A DNA stretch of 9,475 bases from an uncultured Erysipelotrichaceae bacterium (GCA_905201565.1 CAJKOS010000064.1:1-9475), one strand, 5' to 3'. Numbered from the stretch's first letter, positions 1 to 7,403 are shown. The notes: generated by a model not told the origin, from the sequence alone. Program-made: numbers and translations.

Positions 1-1
1 G

Positions 2-190
2 ATCCAGCCGGTCTCCGCCTGCGCCACCGCCGCCGTCTCCCTTGAGGAAGGCGCCGACAAGATCGCCCTCGGCAAGGCCGACTTCGTGGTCACCGGCGCG
101 ATCGACGACATCGGCGTGGAATCCGTGATCGGCTTCGGCAACATGAACGCCACCGCCAATTCCGAAGAGATGTATGCCAAGGGCATCGAT
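2..190 (+). CDS. Type I fatty acid synthase, ketosynthase-domain fragment (actinobacterial; foreign to the rest of the window)
   Basis: This is an internal fragment of 63 codons in frame 2, with no start and no stop of its own. It begins IQPVSACATAAVSLEEGADK. This resembles the ketosynthase active-site segment of fungal and actinobacterial type I FAS (yeast FAS2 has GACATSVES followed later by FGNMKAT). The nucleophilic Cys of the condensing enzyme would be the TGC codon at 20-22. Further on, GAIDD and FGNMNAT match the same family segment. Type I FAS makes long-chain acyl chains from acetyl- and malonyl-CoA in the cytoplasm. Codon use is strongly GC-biased (56 of 63 third positions are G or C), unlike everything downstream. 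Homology stops at about position 190, where the family would continue towards a SRAND-type motif. Bifidobacterium is my best guess from the sequence style. The fragment is almost certainly not physically linked to the following genes in nature. Confidence 0.82.
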
Positions 191-195
191 GTTAT
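181..195. other. Chimeric junction between high-GC FAS DNA and Firmicutes DNA
   Basis: Protein homology changes from type I FAS to DNA polymerase III delta inside this stretch. Third-position GC drops from 56/63 codons before it to 25/63 after it. An 8-base palindrome CATCGATG (184-191, containing the ClaI/TaqI site ATCGAT) sits exactly at the change. The reading frame happens to stay open, so a false fused ORF runs from position 2 to 475. A cloning ligation or a short-overlap misassembly would both produce this, and I cannot tell which from the sequence. Confidence 0.8.
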
Positions 196-475
196 GGAAA
201 TGATACCAAGACTTGCTTCGCAGTTGCGAAAAGCCTATGATATCCGGGCTTTGAAGGATCTTGGCTATGATGATGCTTCTATTGCGGTAAGGCTCAGGAT
301 GAAGGATTCTGCTGTGCGCATCAATCTCAAAGGTATGGGTACATTGCGATCAAGGGGAATTCTTGAAAGAATGGCAGCTCTTGCGGAAGTGGAACAGGCA
401 ATCAAAAGAGGAGAAGCAGAACCAAAGTCTTCTTTTGAAGCCTATTTGTTAAAATACGGGGTGCGCCATGGCTGA
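191..475 (+). CDS. holA: DNA polymerase III subunit delta, C-terminal part (5' truncated)
   Basis: About 94 residues survive, with no native start because the gene is cut by the junction upstream. The visible part (ASQLRKAYDIRALKDLGYDD, then IAVRLRMKDSAVRINLKG, then a helix ending in EAYLLKYG) matches the C-terminal helical collar domain of Firmicutes HolA/YqeN. Family features include the SQ(L/F)R...Y...LK..GY segment, the I...L.....RV pattern, and the final helix with D/E..IK.G...P...FE..LL. In the clamp loader, delta opens the beta sliding clamp so it can be loaded on primed DNA, and this collar domain mediates pentamer assembly. Its stop overlaps the next gene by 8 bases. In many Firmicutes holA is followed by rpsT, but here a DNA glycosylase gene follows. 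An untruncated family member would be roughly 310-350 residues. Confidence 0.83.
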   Translation, partial: VMEMIPRLASQLRKAYDIRALKDLGYDDASIAVRLRMKDSAVRINLKGMGTLRSRGILERMAALAEVEQAIKRGEAEPKSSFEAYLLKYGVRHG

Positions 476-959
476 AACAGTACATCTTGAACATCCATTT
501 GGTCCTATCTACGACAAAGAATCAAGGGTATTGATCCTCGGTTCCTTTCCATCTGTCATTTCCAGAAAGAAATCGTTTTACTATGCAAACCGTGCCAACC
601 GCTTCTGGAAAGTCATGGCAGAAATTTATGGGGAGGAAATCACAGATCCTGTATCCTTTGTGCATGACCATCATATCGCATTATGGGATGTCATCGCTTC
701 CTGTACCATTACCGGATCAAGCGATGCCAGCATCCGAGATGTCATCGTCAATGACATTGAAGGACTTGTTCGAAATACAAACATCAAAACGGTATTTACT
801 ACCGGTGCCAAAGCAGCACAGCTGTATGAACAATATGTTGTCTGTTCAAAGGAACATCTTGCATTACCGAGCACATCTGGTGCAAATGCCAGAATGAAGC
901 TGGATGATCTTGTAAAAGCCTATACTATCATCAAGGAGAAAACAGATGAAAAAAATTGA
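468..959 (+). CDS. DNA-deoxyinosine glycosylase (uracil-DNA glycosylase superfamily, family 6 / HDG)
   Basis: This 163-residue protein has the layout of the hypoxanthine-DNA glycosylase family. An N-terminal HPFGPIYD leads into the first active-site motif LILGSFPS (residues 22-29), followed by FYYANRANRFW (37-47). The C-terminal DNA-intercalation motif is LPSTSGANAR (133-142). The family removes deaminated adenine (hypoxanthine) from DNA in the cytoplasm as the first step of base excision repair. Some superfamily relatives act on uracil, so the substrate is inferred from the family. The protein is full length for the family. The ATG at 468 overlaps the holA stop by 8 bases. Only a weak GGGG-type ribosome site (about 458-461) precedes it, which suggests translational coupling. 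The canonical motif usually reads LPSTSPANA, so Gly at residue 138 in place of Pro is a small deviation. The gene overlaps the following U32 gene by 14 bases. Confidence 0.85.
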   Translation: MAETVHLEHPFGPIYDKESRVLILGSFPSVISRKKSFYYANRANRFWKVMAEIYGEEITDPVSFVHDHHIALWDVIASCTITGSSDASIRDVIVNDIEGLVRNTNIKTVFTTGAKAAQLYEQYVVCSKEHLALPSTSGANARMKLDDLVKAYTIIKEKTDEKN

Positions 960-3111
960 ATTACTTGCGCCATGTGGCAACATGGATGCGCTTGTGGCGG
1001 CGGTTGCTGGTGGATGCGATGCCGTATATCTTGGATTAACCTCCTATTCTGCCCGTGCCTTTGCGGGCAATTTTAATCGTGAAGAACTGATAGAAGCAGT
1101 GCGCTATTGCCACGTCCGCGATGTTTCTGTCTATGTCACGATGAATACCATGCTCTATGAAACAGAAATAGAAAAAGCAAAGGAAACCGTGCAGTTTCTC
1201 TATGATAACGATGTGGACGCATTGCTTGTGCAGGACTTTGGTCTTTTCCACCTTGTGAAAACCATGTTTCCAGACTTTGATATCCACTGTTCCACCCAGA
1301 TGCATATCCATAACCTTGCCGGGGTGAAATACATGAAGGAAGAAGGAGCAGCCCGCATCGTTCTTGCAAGGGAAACACCGATTGAAATCATAGCTGAGGC
1401 ATGTAAGCAGGGTGTAGAAATAGAAGTCTTTGCCTATGGTGCCATCTGTATTTCCTATTCTGGTCAGTGCCTCATGAGCAGTGCAACCAAAAACAGAAGT
1501 GCAAACCGTGGCATGTGTGCCCAATCCTGCCGGTTGAAGTACAAGAAAGAAGATGGTTCCTGGTTTCAGGAAGGTGATTATCTCTTATCGCCAAAAGACC
1601 TCAATGCAATCGATAACATACCAGCCCTTATCAAAGCAGGTGTTAGCTCCCTCAAGATAGAAGGACGCATGAAGCGTCCAGAATATGTCTACCTTGTCAC
1701 AAAGACATTCCGGGAAGCCATCGATGCATGTTATGCAGGAAAGACCTATACCATCGATCCAAAGAGACAGCAGGAATTGTTACTGATGTTCAACCGCGGT
1801 TTTTCCAAAGGACACCTCTTTCATGCGGATGTTGATCATCGCATGAGCCACTACCGTCCAAATCACAGGGGTATTGAAATCGGAAAGGTGACCGGATATG
1901 AAAAAGGATCTGTAACCGTAAAGCTGTCACAGTCCCTCCATCAGCATGATGGTCTTCGCATCCTGCATCACCCGCAGGATATTGGATTAACAGCGGTGAA
2001 GATCTACAAAAATGGAAAACTTGTCAACCAGGCAGAAGCTGGTGACACGGTAGTCCTTGGCTGTCCAAAAGGAGAACGTCCAAAGATTGGTGATCCATTG
2101 CATAAAACAAGTGATACAGCACTAATAGCTGCTATTGATGAACAAATCAAAACAATGGGCAGAACAATACCTGTTTCCATACACTATGCAGCAATGCCCG
2201 GTCAGCCATTTGTTGTCACTATCACCGACAACGATGGCCGTATTGCGACAGCGCAAAGCACAGGTGTTGTCGAAGAAGCAAAGTCTGCACCACTTGAAAA
2301 AGAGCGCATCATCCGTTCCTTAAAGAAAACCGGAGACTTCCCATACACGGTCACTCATGTTGAAGGAGAGGCAGACAATATCTTTATGCCAGTCAGCCTT
2401 CTCAACGAGACAAGAAGAAGTGCGATGGAACAACTTACAGAGCTGCGCATGAAACGCCATGAACGCAAGGGTATGTGTCCGTATCACTTTGCATTAGAGA
2501 AATTAGAAACAGGCAGGAAGCTGTTAATCGAAGCACATGAACAGCACATTGAACAAGATGATACGCTGGCAGTCTTTGATGAAAGCCATACATGCCCTGT
2601 AGTCGATGAAAACCTGGATCAGCCACTTGTCTATGACAACTGCATTCTTTCTTCTGCTGGTAATCTTTATGGCAGCCATAACCACTGCATTGCGGGTATG
2701 ACGATGAACATTGCCAATTCCTATGCCCTTGCCTATGTGTTATCCAAAGATGGGATTGATGGGGCTATATTTTCTTCAGAATGCAACAAAGAACAGATCC
2801 TGATGGCTCTTGAGGCATTCAAGGAACGCTATTGCTTTACCCCTGTCACCTATCAGCTTGTCTATGGCAGAAGGGTATTGATGTATATCAAAGATGGCTT
2901 TATGAAGGAATCCATTCATGGCTTTAAAGACATTCATGATGAAAAGTATGTGGTAGAAAAGAAAGATGGTGTGACGATGATCATCGAAGATAAGCCATGT
3001 ACAAAAGATAACCCCTATGCCTATGGCAGTTATATGATCCTGCACAAACAGGACACAAATGCAAAAAAACTGATAGCAGAGGCAGAAGCTGAGCTTTCAA
3101 ACCGCAACTAA
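946..3111 (+). CDS. Peptidase U32 family protein with DUF3656-like central region (RlhA-type, probable RNA-modification enzyme)
   Basis: The 721-residue protein opens with ELLAPCGNMDALVAAVAGGC, typical of U32. Residues 160-178 fit the U32 signature E-x-F-x2-G-[SA]-[LIVM]-C-x4-G-x-C-x-[LIVM]-S exactly. Cys168, Cys175, Cys191 and Cys195 form the four-cysteine set (GAIC, GQC, GMCAQSC) that binds an iron-sulfur cluster in studied relatives. The U32 part covers about residues 1-330. A DUF3656-like region follows, and a C-terminal module (about 560-720) includes NSYALAYVLSKDGIDGAIFS and VYGRRVLMYIKDGF. E. coli RlhA of this family hydroxylates C2501 of 23S rRNA, and other members hydroxylate tRNA or act in quinone synthesis. 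The 'collagenase' label on this family is historical and not supported here. The start ATG has AAGGAG (933-938) 7 bases upstream and overlaps the previous gene by 14 bases. The exact substrate is unknown. No terminator hairpin follows the stop. Confidence 0.88.
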   Translation: MKKIELLAPCGNMDALVAAVAGGCDAVYLGLTSYSARAFAGNFNREELIEAVRYCHVRDVSVYVTMNTMLYETEIEKAKETVQFLYDNDVDALLVQDFGLFHLVKTMFPDFDIHCSTQMHIHNLAGVKYMKEEGAARIVLARETPIEIIAEACKQGVEIEVFAYGAICISYSGQCLMSSATKNRSANRGMCAQSCRLKYKKEDGSWFQEGDYLLSPKDLNAIDNIPALIKAGVSSLKIEGRMKRPEYVYLVTKTFREAIDACYAGKTYTIDPKRQQELLLMFNRGFSKGHLFHADVDHRMSHYRPNHRGIEIGKVTGYEKGSVTVKLSQSLHQHDGLRILHHPQDIGLTAVKIYKNGKLVNQAEAGDTVVLGCPKGERPKIGDPLHKTSDTALIAAIDEQIKTMGRTIPVSIHYAAMPGQPFVVTITDNDGRIATAQSTGVVEEAKSAPLEKERIIRSLKKTGDFPYTVTHVEGEADNIFMPVSLLNETRRSAMEQLTELRMKRHERKGMCPYHFALEKLETGRKLLIEAHEQHIEQDDTLAVFDESHTCPVVDENLDQPLVYDNCILSSAGNLYGSHNHCIAGMTMNIANSYALAYVLSKDGIDGAIFSSECNKEQILMALEAFKERYCFTPVTYQLVYGRRVLMYIKDGFMKESIHGFKDIHDEKYVVEKKDGVTMIIEDKPCTKDNPYAYGSYMILHKQDTNAKKLIAEAEAELSNRN

Positions 3112-3126
3112 AGACCACAGCACATG

Positions 3127-3146
3127 CGATATTTGTTATAATATCG
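3127..3146. repeat. 20-base inverted repeat overlapping the smc promoter -10
   Basis: CGATATT (3127-3133) and AATATCG (3140-3146) are perfect 7-base inverted arms around a 6-base centre. The dyad covers the whole extended -10 element. It could be a repressor operator. As RNA it would be a weak AT-rich hairpin without a T-run, so it is not a good terminator. An AT-rich 7-base match can also arise by chance. Confidence 0.45.
3134..3142 (+). promoter_or_regulatory. Extended -10 promoter for smc-ftsY-ylxM-ackA-DHH operon
   Basis: TG at 3134-3135, one base, then a perfect TATAAT at 3137-3142 gives a consensus extended -10 element. No convincing -35 (TTGACA-like) lies 16-18 bases upstream, which is usual for extended -10 promoters. 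Transcription would start near 3149-3150, leaving a short leader of about 18-20 bases. GAGGAG at 3156-3161 is the smc ribosome site, 6 bases before the ATG. This is the only intergenic gap over 50 bases in the window, which supports it as the operon promoter. Confidence 0.7.
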
Positions 3147-3167
3147 AACGGTATTGAGGAGTACTAC

Positions 3168-6113
3168 ATGTTTTTAAAACGAATAGAAATGCAGGGATTC
3201 AAGTCCTTTGCGGATAAAACAGTCATCACCTTTGACCACCCGCTGACAGGTGTTGTCGGTCCTAACGGATGCGGCAAGTCCAACATCTCCGATGCGGTGA
3301 GATGGGTGCTTGGCGAACAGAGTGCAAAGAGCCTTCGCGGTGAGAAGATGAACGATGTCATCTTTGCCGGCAGTGCAGACAGAAGAAGGCTCAACATGGC
3401 TGAGGTCACACTTGTGTTTGATAACAGCAGCCATGTATTGAATAGTGAACTGGAAGAAATTGAGGTGACAAGACGTCTCTACCGTGATTCTGGTGATGCG
3501 GAATACCTCATCAACAAGAAGAATGTCAGATTGCGCGATGTCGTCGATCTGTTTCTTGACACGGGTCTAGGCAGGGATTCTTTGAGCATTATCTCCCAGG
3601 GTAATGTCGTTTCCTTTGCGGATGCCAAACCATCGGAAAGACGCGGTATTTTTGAAGAAGCAGCAGGTGTTGCCAAATACCGCAAGAGAAGAATGGAATC
3701 CTTATCGAAACTCGAAAGGACAAAGGATAACCTCGACCGCAGTAATGATATTCTGCTGGAGCTCGAAAAACAGGTTTCTCCACTCAGGAAGGCAGCCCGC
3801 AAAGCTGAGATTTACCGGGAGAAGAAGAAAAGACTTGAGGAAATAGAAATATCTGTCCTTGTACAGGATATTCATGATATCAATGCGGCTATCGATTCTG
3901 CCAAAGAGACGATGTTTGACATCGATACAAAGATGACCATGTACAAGACAAACATCCTCGTCTCAGAAACCCGCATCCAGGAAGCCCGCAGTTCTTCCAA
4001 TGCACTGGACAGAGAAATCAATGCCATGCAGGACAGCCTCATGAAGACGGTCAATGAAATCCAGTCCCTTGAAGCAAGGCGTACAGAACTCGATGAAAAG
4101 CGCAAATACATCATCGAAACCGGTAATGCGGAAGAAAAGCGTGAAGAGACAAGGCGTCTTATGCAGGAAGCCAAAGCGGAATATGAAGACCGTCTGGACC
4201 GCTTATCCGCCCTTGAAACTGAACGCAAGCTGACAAGTGAGAAGATTGCCCACCAGGCACAGGTCATCCTGACATGTGAAGGGGAATTGCAGCAGGCTTC
4301 CACAATGGTGAGAAATCTTGAAAACAGAAAGAATGTCATCGAACAGATCCAGCGCAATCCGTTTAATAACCAGGCAGGTATCCGTTCCATCATGGACCAC
4401 CAGCATGCCCTGCACGGCATCCTGGGTGTCATCGGACAGGTATTAAAGCCAAAAAGCGGTTATGAAGAAGCGGTTTCTACAGCCCTTGGTGGTGCTATGA
4501 ACAACATCGTCACCCTCGATGATGCCTGTGCCCGCGATGCCATCCGATTTTTGACAAGGAACCAGTCTGGTCGAGCAACATTTTTACCTTTGACAGTATG
4601 CCAGCCAAGATGGGTTTCCAAAGATGCATTGATCATTTGTGAAAATACAAAAGGATTCCTTGGCGTAGCCAGTGACTTTGTCGAAAATGAGAAGCAGTTT
4701 GATCCGGTGGTAGATTCCCTTTTGAACAATGTCCTTGTCTGTGACAGTATGGAAGCAGGTAATGAGCTTTCTGCATTGACAAAGCGAATGTATAAGATTG
4801 TCACCATCGATGGTGAAGTCATCCACCGTGGTGGTTCCATGACCGGTGGCAAGACGCGCAATGCGGCAAATATCATGACCATGCGCAAGGAATATGAAGA
4901 AATCATCCAGAAGCTCGATGCCAAACAGGCAGAAGAAGCATTAGCGAGAAAGAAGCTCTCTGAAGCCAATGCCATCCAGGAACAGGAACGTTACAAGAAT
5001 CAGGAACTGACACGCTCTATTGCGGCTATTGAGCCTGTCATCGATGCCAAGAAGGCAAAGTATGAGAAATTGAAGAATGACCTCATCCTGCTCGGTGAAT
5101 CGATGCATGAAGAAACAGAGAATACTGGTGATGAACTGATCACCGCTTTGAATGAAGCCTATTCAAAGCGCGATAATCTCACCGCTGAAATCCGTTCCTA
5201 CCGTGAAAGAAGATTAAAGGAAAATGCTGATGCGGAACGCAAAGAAGCACAGCTGAGACAAATCCGCAAAGACCTCTCCATGGCAGAGTCTTCCTACCAT
5301 GCTATTGAGGTAGACCAGGGAAGACTAGAAACAAAGCTCGATAACAACCTGCAGAGGCTTGCCTCGGAGTACCAGCTGACATTTGAATCTGCCAGTGAGC
5401 GGATGAAAGATGTCGATACAGAAGATCTTGCCAGAGCCAAAGAGGAAGTTTCTTCCCTGCGGGCTGAAATTCAGCGCCTTGGCAATATCAACATGAACGC
5501 TCCTGAGGAGTATAATGAAGTCAATGAACGCTATGAGACGATGAAACAGCAGATTGCTGAACTCACTGACTCACGTGACAAGATTCTTTCTGCTATTGAT
5601 GAGATGGACAGTGTCATGAAAAAGCAGTTCAAAGAGACATTTGATGAAATCAATCGTGAATTCAACACGATATTCACAAGTCTCTATGGTGGAGGAAGGG
5701 CAGAGCTCATCCTTTGTGAGCCGGATGATCTTTTGAATACCGGTATTGATATCAATGCCCAGCCACCAGGCAAGACCATCCGCAACAACATGTTGTTCTC
5801 CGGTGGTGAAAAGTCACTGATTGCCCTCTGTGTGCTGTTTGCGATACTCAAGGCAAAGCCTGTACCACTTGTCATCCTCGATGAGGTGGAAGCCGCCCTT
5901 GATCCGGGCAATGTTGAACGTTTTGCCCAATATCTGCACAACTATACGGAGAACACACAGTTTATTGTTGTCACCCACCGTGTAGGTACGATGGAAAAAG
6001 CAGATGTGCTCTTCGGTGTCACCATGCAGCATCAGGGTGTTTCACAGATGCTGAAGGTCACATTGAAAGATGCCATGCAGATGGCTGATAGTGAAAAGGA
6101 GGAACAGGCATGA
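3168..6113 (+). CDS. smc: Chromosome segregation protein SMC (short-arm form)
   Basis: This is the ATPase of the bacterial condensin (SMC-ScpAB) that compacts and separates sister chromosomes. The N-terminal half-head (about 1-165) carries Walker A GPNGCGKSN (31-39). Two long coiled-coil stretches (about 165-410 and 570-830) flank a glycine-rich hinge (about 415-565) that starts HGILGVIG and ends GGSMTGGK. The C-terminal half-head carries the signature FSGGEK (877-882), Walker B with LVILDE (Asp905, Glu906) and the D-loop EAALD. All catalytic parts are present, so the protein should be active. At 981 residues it is about 200 shorter than B. subtilis SMC (about 1186), and the loss lies in the coiled coils. 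The signature has Phe where LSGGE has Leu. The start has GAGGAG 6 bases upstream. The stop overlaps the ftsY start (ATGA). scpA and scpB are not in this window. Confidence 0.96.
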   Translation: MFLKRIEMQGFKSFADKTVITFDHPLTGVVGPNGCGKSNISDAVRWVLGEQSAKSLRGEKMNDVIFAGSADRRRLNMAEVTLVFDNSSHVLNSELEEIEVTRRLYRDSGDAEYLINKKNVRLRDVVDLFLDTGLGRDSLSIISQGNVVSFADAKPSERRGIFEEAAGVAKYRKRRMESLSKLERTKDNLDRSNDILLELEKQVSPLRKAARKAEIYREKKKRLEEIEISVLVQDIHDINAAIDSAKETMFDIDTKMTMYKTNILVSETRIQEARSSSNALDREINAMQDSLMKTVNEIQSLEARRTELDEKRKYIIETGNAEEKREETRRLMQEAKAEYEDRLDRLSALETERKLTSEKIAHQAQVILTCEGELQQASTMVRNLENRKNVIEQIQRNPFNNQAGIRSIMDHQHALHGILGVIGQVLKPKSGYEEAVSTALGGAMNNIVTLDDACARDAIRFLTRNQSGRATFLPLTVCQPRWVSKDALIICENTKGFLGVASDFVENEKQFDPVVDSLLNNVLVCDSMEAGNELSALTKRMYKIVTIDGEVIHRGGSMTGGKTRNAANIMTMRKEYEEIIQKLDAKQAEEALARKKLSEANAIQEQERYKNQELTRSIAAIEPVIDAKKAKYEKLKNDLILLGESMHEETENTGDELITALNEAYSKRDNLTAEIRSYRERRLKENADAERKEAQLRQIRKDLSMAESSYHAIEVDQGRLETKLDNNLQRLASEYQLTFESASERMKDVDTEDLARAKEEVSSLRAEIQRLGNINMNAPEEYNEVNERYETMKQQIAELTDSRDKILSAIDEMDSVMKKQFKETFDEINREFNTIFTSLYGGGRAELILCEPDDLLNTGIDINAQPPGKTIRNNMLFSGGEKSLIALCVLFAILKAKPVPLVILDEVEAALDPGNVERFAQYLHNYTENTQFIVVTHRVGTMEKADVLFGVTMQHQGVSQMLKVTLKDAMQMADSEKEEQA

Positions 6114-7081
6114 GTTTCTTTTCCAAACTGAAAGAGATGTTTCAGAAGAAAGAAGATAAAGCCGTCTATCTCAGCGGCTTTGAAAAGACAAAACAGACTT
6201 TCTCTGATGCATTGAATGAGATGAGTTATTCCTTCCATGGTGTAGACGATGAGTTTCTTGAACAACTGACCATCGTCCTATTGGAAAGTGATGTTGGCAT
6301 TGAACTGGCAGACCTGATCTGTGAAAAACTCAAGGAAAAAAGTGAAAACTATCCTGGTATTACATTCCATTGGGCGATGAACTTCCTTTTGGAAATCATG
6401 AAGGAAATCTATGAAGAATATCCGGATGAACCAATTGTCTATAACGAAAATGGTCCAACGGTCATCCTTCTTGAAGGTGTCAATGGTTCTGGCAAGACTA
6501 CATCTGCCGCAAAGCTTGCCAACATGTACCAGAAACAGGGGAAGCGGGTTGCTTTTGTAGCAGCGGATACGTTCCGTGCTGGTGCTATTGAACAGCTTGC
6601 CAAATGGGGAGAAAGGCTCAATGTGCCAACGATCAAAGGCCGTGAGAATGGTGATCCAAGTGCTGCCATCGTAGATGGATGCCGCTTTGCCAAAGAAAAA
6701 GGGGCTGACATCCTGCTTTGTGATACAGCGGGAAGATTGCAGAACAAGACAAACCTGATGCAGGAACTTGCCAAGATGAACAGAGTTTCTGGCAAGGAGA
6801 TTGAAGGTGCTCCACATAACACATGGCTTGTATTGGATGCGACAACTGGTCAGAATGGCCTTTCTCAGGCAGAGGTCTTTGCAGAGAGCACAAAGCTCAC
6901 CGGTATCATCCTGACAAAGATGGATGGTACGGCAAAAGGTGGTATCATCCTTGCCATCAAGTACAAATTGCATGTGCCGGTGATCTTTATAGGTCTTGGT
7001 GAACATGCGGAGGACTTAAGACCTTTTGATCTTGACTCCTACCTCTATAGTATTTCGGAGGGACTCAAAGGTGTCCAGTAA
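6110..7081 (+). CDS. ftsY: Signal recognition particle receptor FtsY
   Basis: FtsY is the membrane-associated GTPase that receives SRP-ribosome complexes and hands them to the SecYEG translocon. The 323-residue protein has a short basic, amphipathic N-terminus (FFSKLKEMFQKK) instead of the long acidic A domain of E. coli FtsY, as is usual in Firmicutes. This helix is the likely membrane-targeting element. A helical N domain (about 25-105) precedes the G domain. Its motifs are G1 GVNGSGKTT (123-131), DTFRAGA (153-159), G3 DTAGR (205-209), G4 TKMD (269-272) and the closing GLGE (295-298), followed by DLRPFD. The usual DTFRAAA has Gly at the second Ala position, a conservative change. Ffh is excluded because there is no methionine-rich M domain. 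AAGGAGG (6096-6102) lies 7 bases before the ATG, which shares 4 bases with the smc stop. The gene overlaps ylxM by 11 bases. Confidence 0.96.
   Translation: MSFFSKLKEMFQKKEDKAVYLSGFEKTKQTFSDALNEMSYSFHGVDDEFLEQLTIVLLESDVGIELADLICEKLKEKSENYPGITFHWAMNFLLEIMKEIYEEYPDEPIVYNENGPTVILLEGVNGSGKTTSAAKLANMYQKQGKRVAFVAADTFRAGAIEQLAKWGERLNVPTIKGRENGDPSAAIVDGCRFAKEKGADILLCDTAGRLQNKTNLMQELAKMNRVSGKEIEGAPHNTWLVLDATTGQNGLSQAEVFAESTKLTGIILTKMDGTAKGGIILAIKYKLHVPVIFIGLGEHAEDLRPFDLDSYLYSISEGLKGVQ
7057..7062 (+). promoter_or_regulatory. Ribosome binding site that sets the ylxM start
   Basis: GGAGGG lies inside the 3' end of ftsY, 8 bases before GTG at 7071. This spacing picks the GTG over the upstream in-frame ATG at 7026. 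The ATG has no ribosome site and would add 15 residues (MILTPTSIVF...) that do not belong to the family. Confidence 0.8.
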
Positions 7082-7403
7082 GCGTGAGGATTATAACGAA
7101 CTCTATGATTTTTATGGATCGTTGCTGACAGAAAAGCAAAGACGTTTCTTTGAAGACTATTACCGGGAGGATTATTCTCTGGCAGAGATTGCTGAGGATG
7201 AAGGTATCTCACGGGCTGCGGTCTCGGATACATTGAAGAGGTGTCGTCAGGAATTGTCCATGTATGAAGAAAAACTGCATCTTGTCGCTTCGTTTCACAA
7301 GCGTATGGCATTATATAAAAAGATGCGTCTACACGCAGATGAAACGATGGATGCAATGATACAGGAATGCATTAATACTGAAATTGAAGGAGGAAAATTG
7401 TGA
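7071..7403 (+). CDS. ylxM: YlxM/UPF0122 family helix-turn-helix protein
   Basis: This is a 110-residue protein read from the GTG start. It opens with the family pattern YNELYDFYGSLLTEKQRRFF. A sigma-region-4-like helix-turn-helix follows (YSLAEIAEDEGISRAAVSDT, about residues 33-52), then a coiled C-terminal helix with LYKKMRLHADETMD. YlxM proteins are normally encoded directly before ffh, and in Streptococcus a YlxM protein binds the SRP components and affects their GTPase cycle. The fold looks like a DNA-binding domain, but direct promoter binding is not established. Here ylxM follows ftsY with an 11-base overlap, and the next gene is ackA, not ffh. The stop shares 4 bases with the ackA start. 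Confidence 0.9.
   Translation: MSSKREDYNELYDFYGSLLTEKQRRFFEDYYREDYSLAEIAEDEGISRAAVSDTLKRCRQELSMYEEKLHLVASFHKRMALYKKMRLHADETMDAMIQECINTEIEGGKL
7387..7393 (+). promoter_or_regulatory. Ribosome binding site for ackA
   Basis: AAGGAGG lies 6 bases before the GTG at 7400 and inside the end of ylxM. It is a full-strength site, so ackA can be translated well despite the GTG start and the 4-base overlap (GTGA) with ylxM. Confidence 0.8.

Noticed and set aside
86..475. A 129-residue ORF starting at ATG 86 as a single gene
   Set aside because: It joins FAS ketosynthase residues to the HolA C-terminus across the chimeric junction. Its ATG is an internal codon of the FAS fragment.
946..3111. Annotation of the U32 protein as a secreted collagenase
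   Set aside because: It has no signal peptide, and its four-cysteine cluster fits the iron-sulfur, RNA-hydroxylating members of the family better.
3112..3150. A terminator after the U32 gene
   Set aside because: The only inverted repeat here is AT-rich, has no following T-run and overlaps a consensus promoter, so it does not look like an intrinsic terminator.
3872..4432. A 186-residue minus-strand ORF opposite the SMC coiled coil
   Set aside because: It is an antisense shadow of the coil codons, rich in Ser, Arg and Leu, with no known motif.
6278..7006. A 242-residue minus-strand ORF opposite ftsY
   Set aside because: It lies wholly opposite a conserved gene, has a cysteine-, phenylalanine- and histidine-rich composition typical of antisense reading, and has no recognisable domain.
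7026..7403. A longer YlxM starting at ATG 7026
   Set aside because: The extra 15 residues lie inside ftsY, lack a ribosome site and do not fit the family. GTG 7071 has GGAGGG at ideal spacing.
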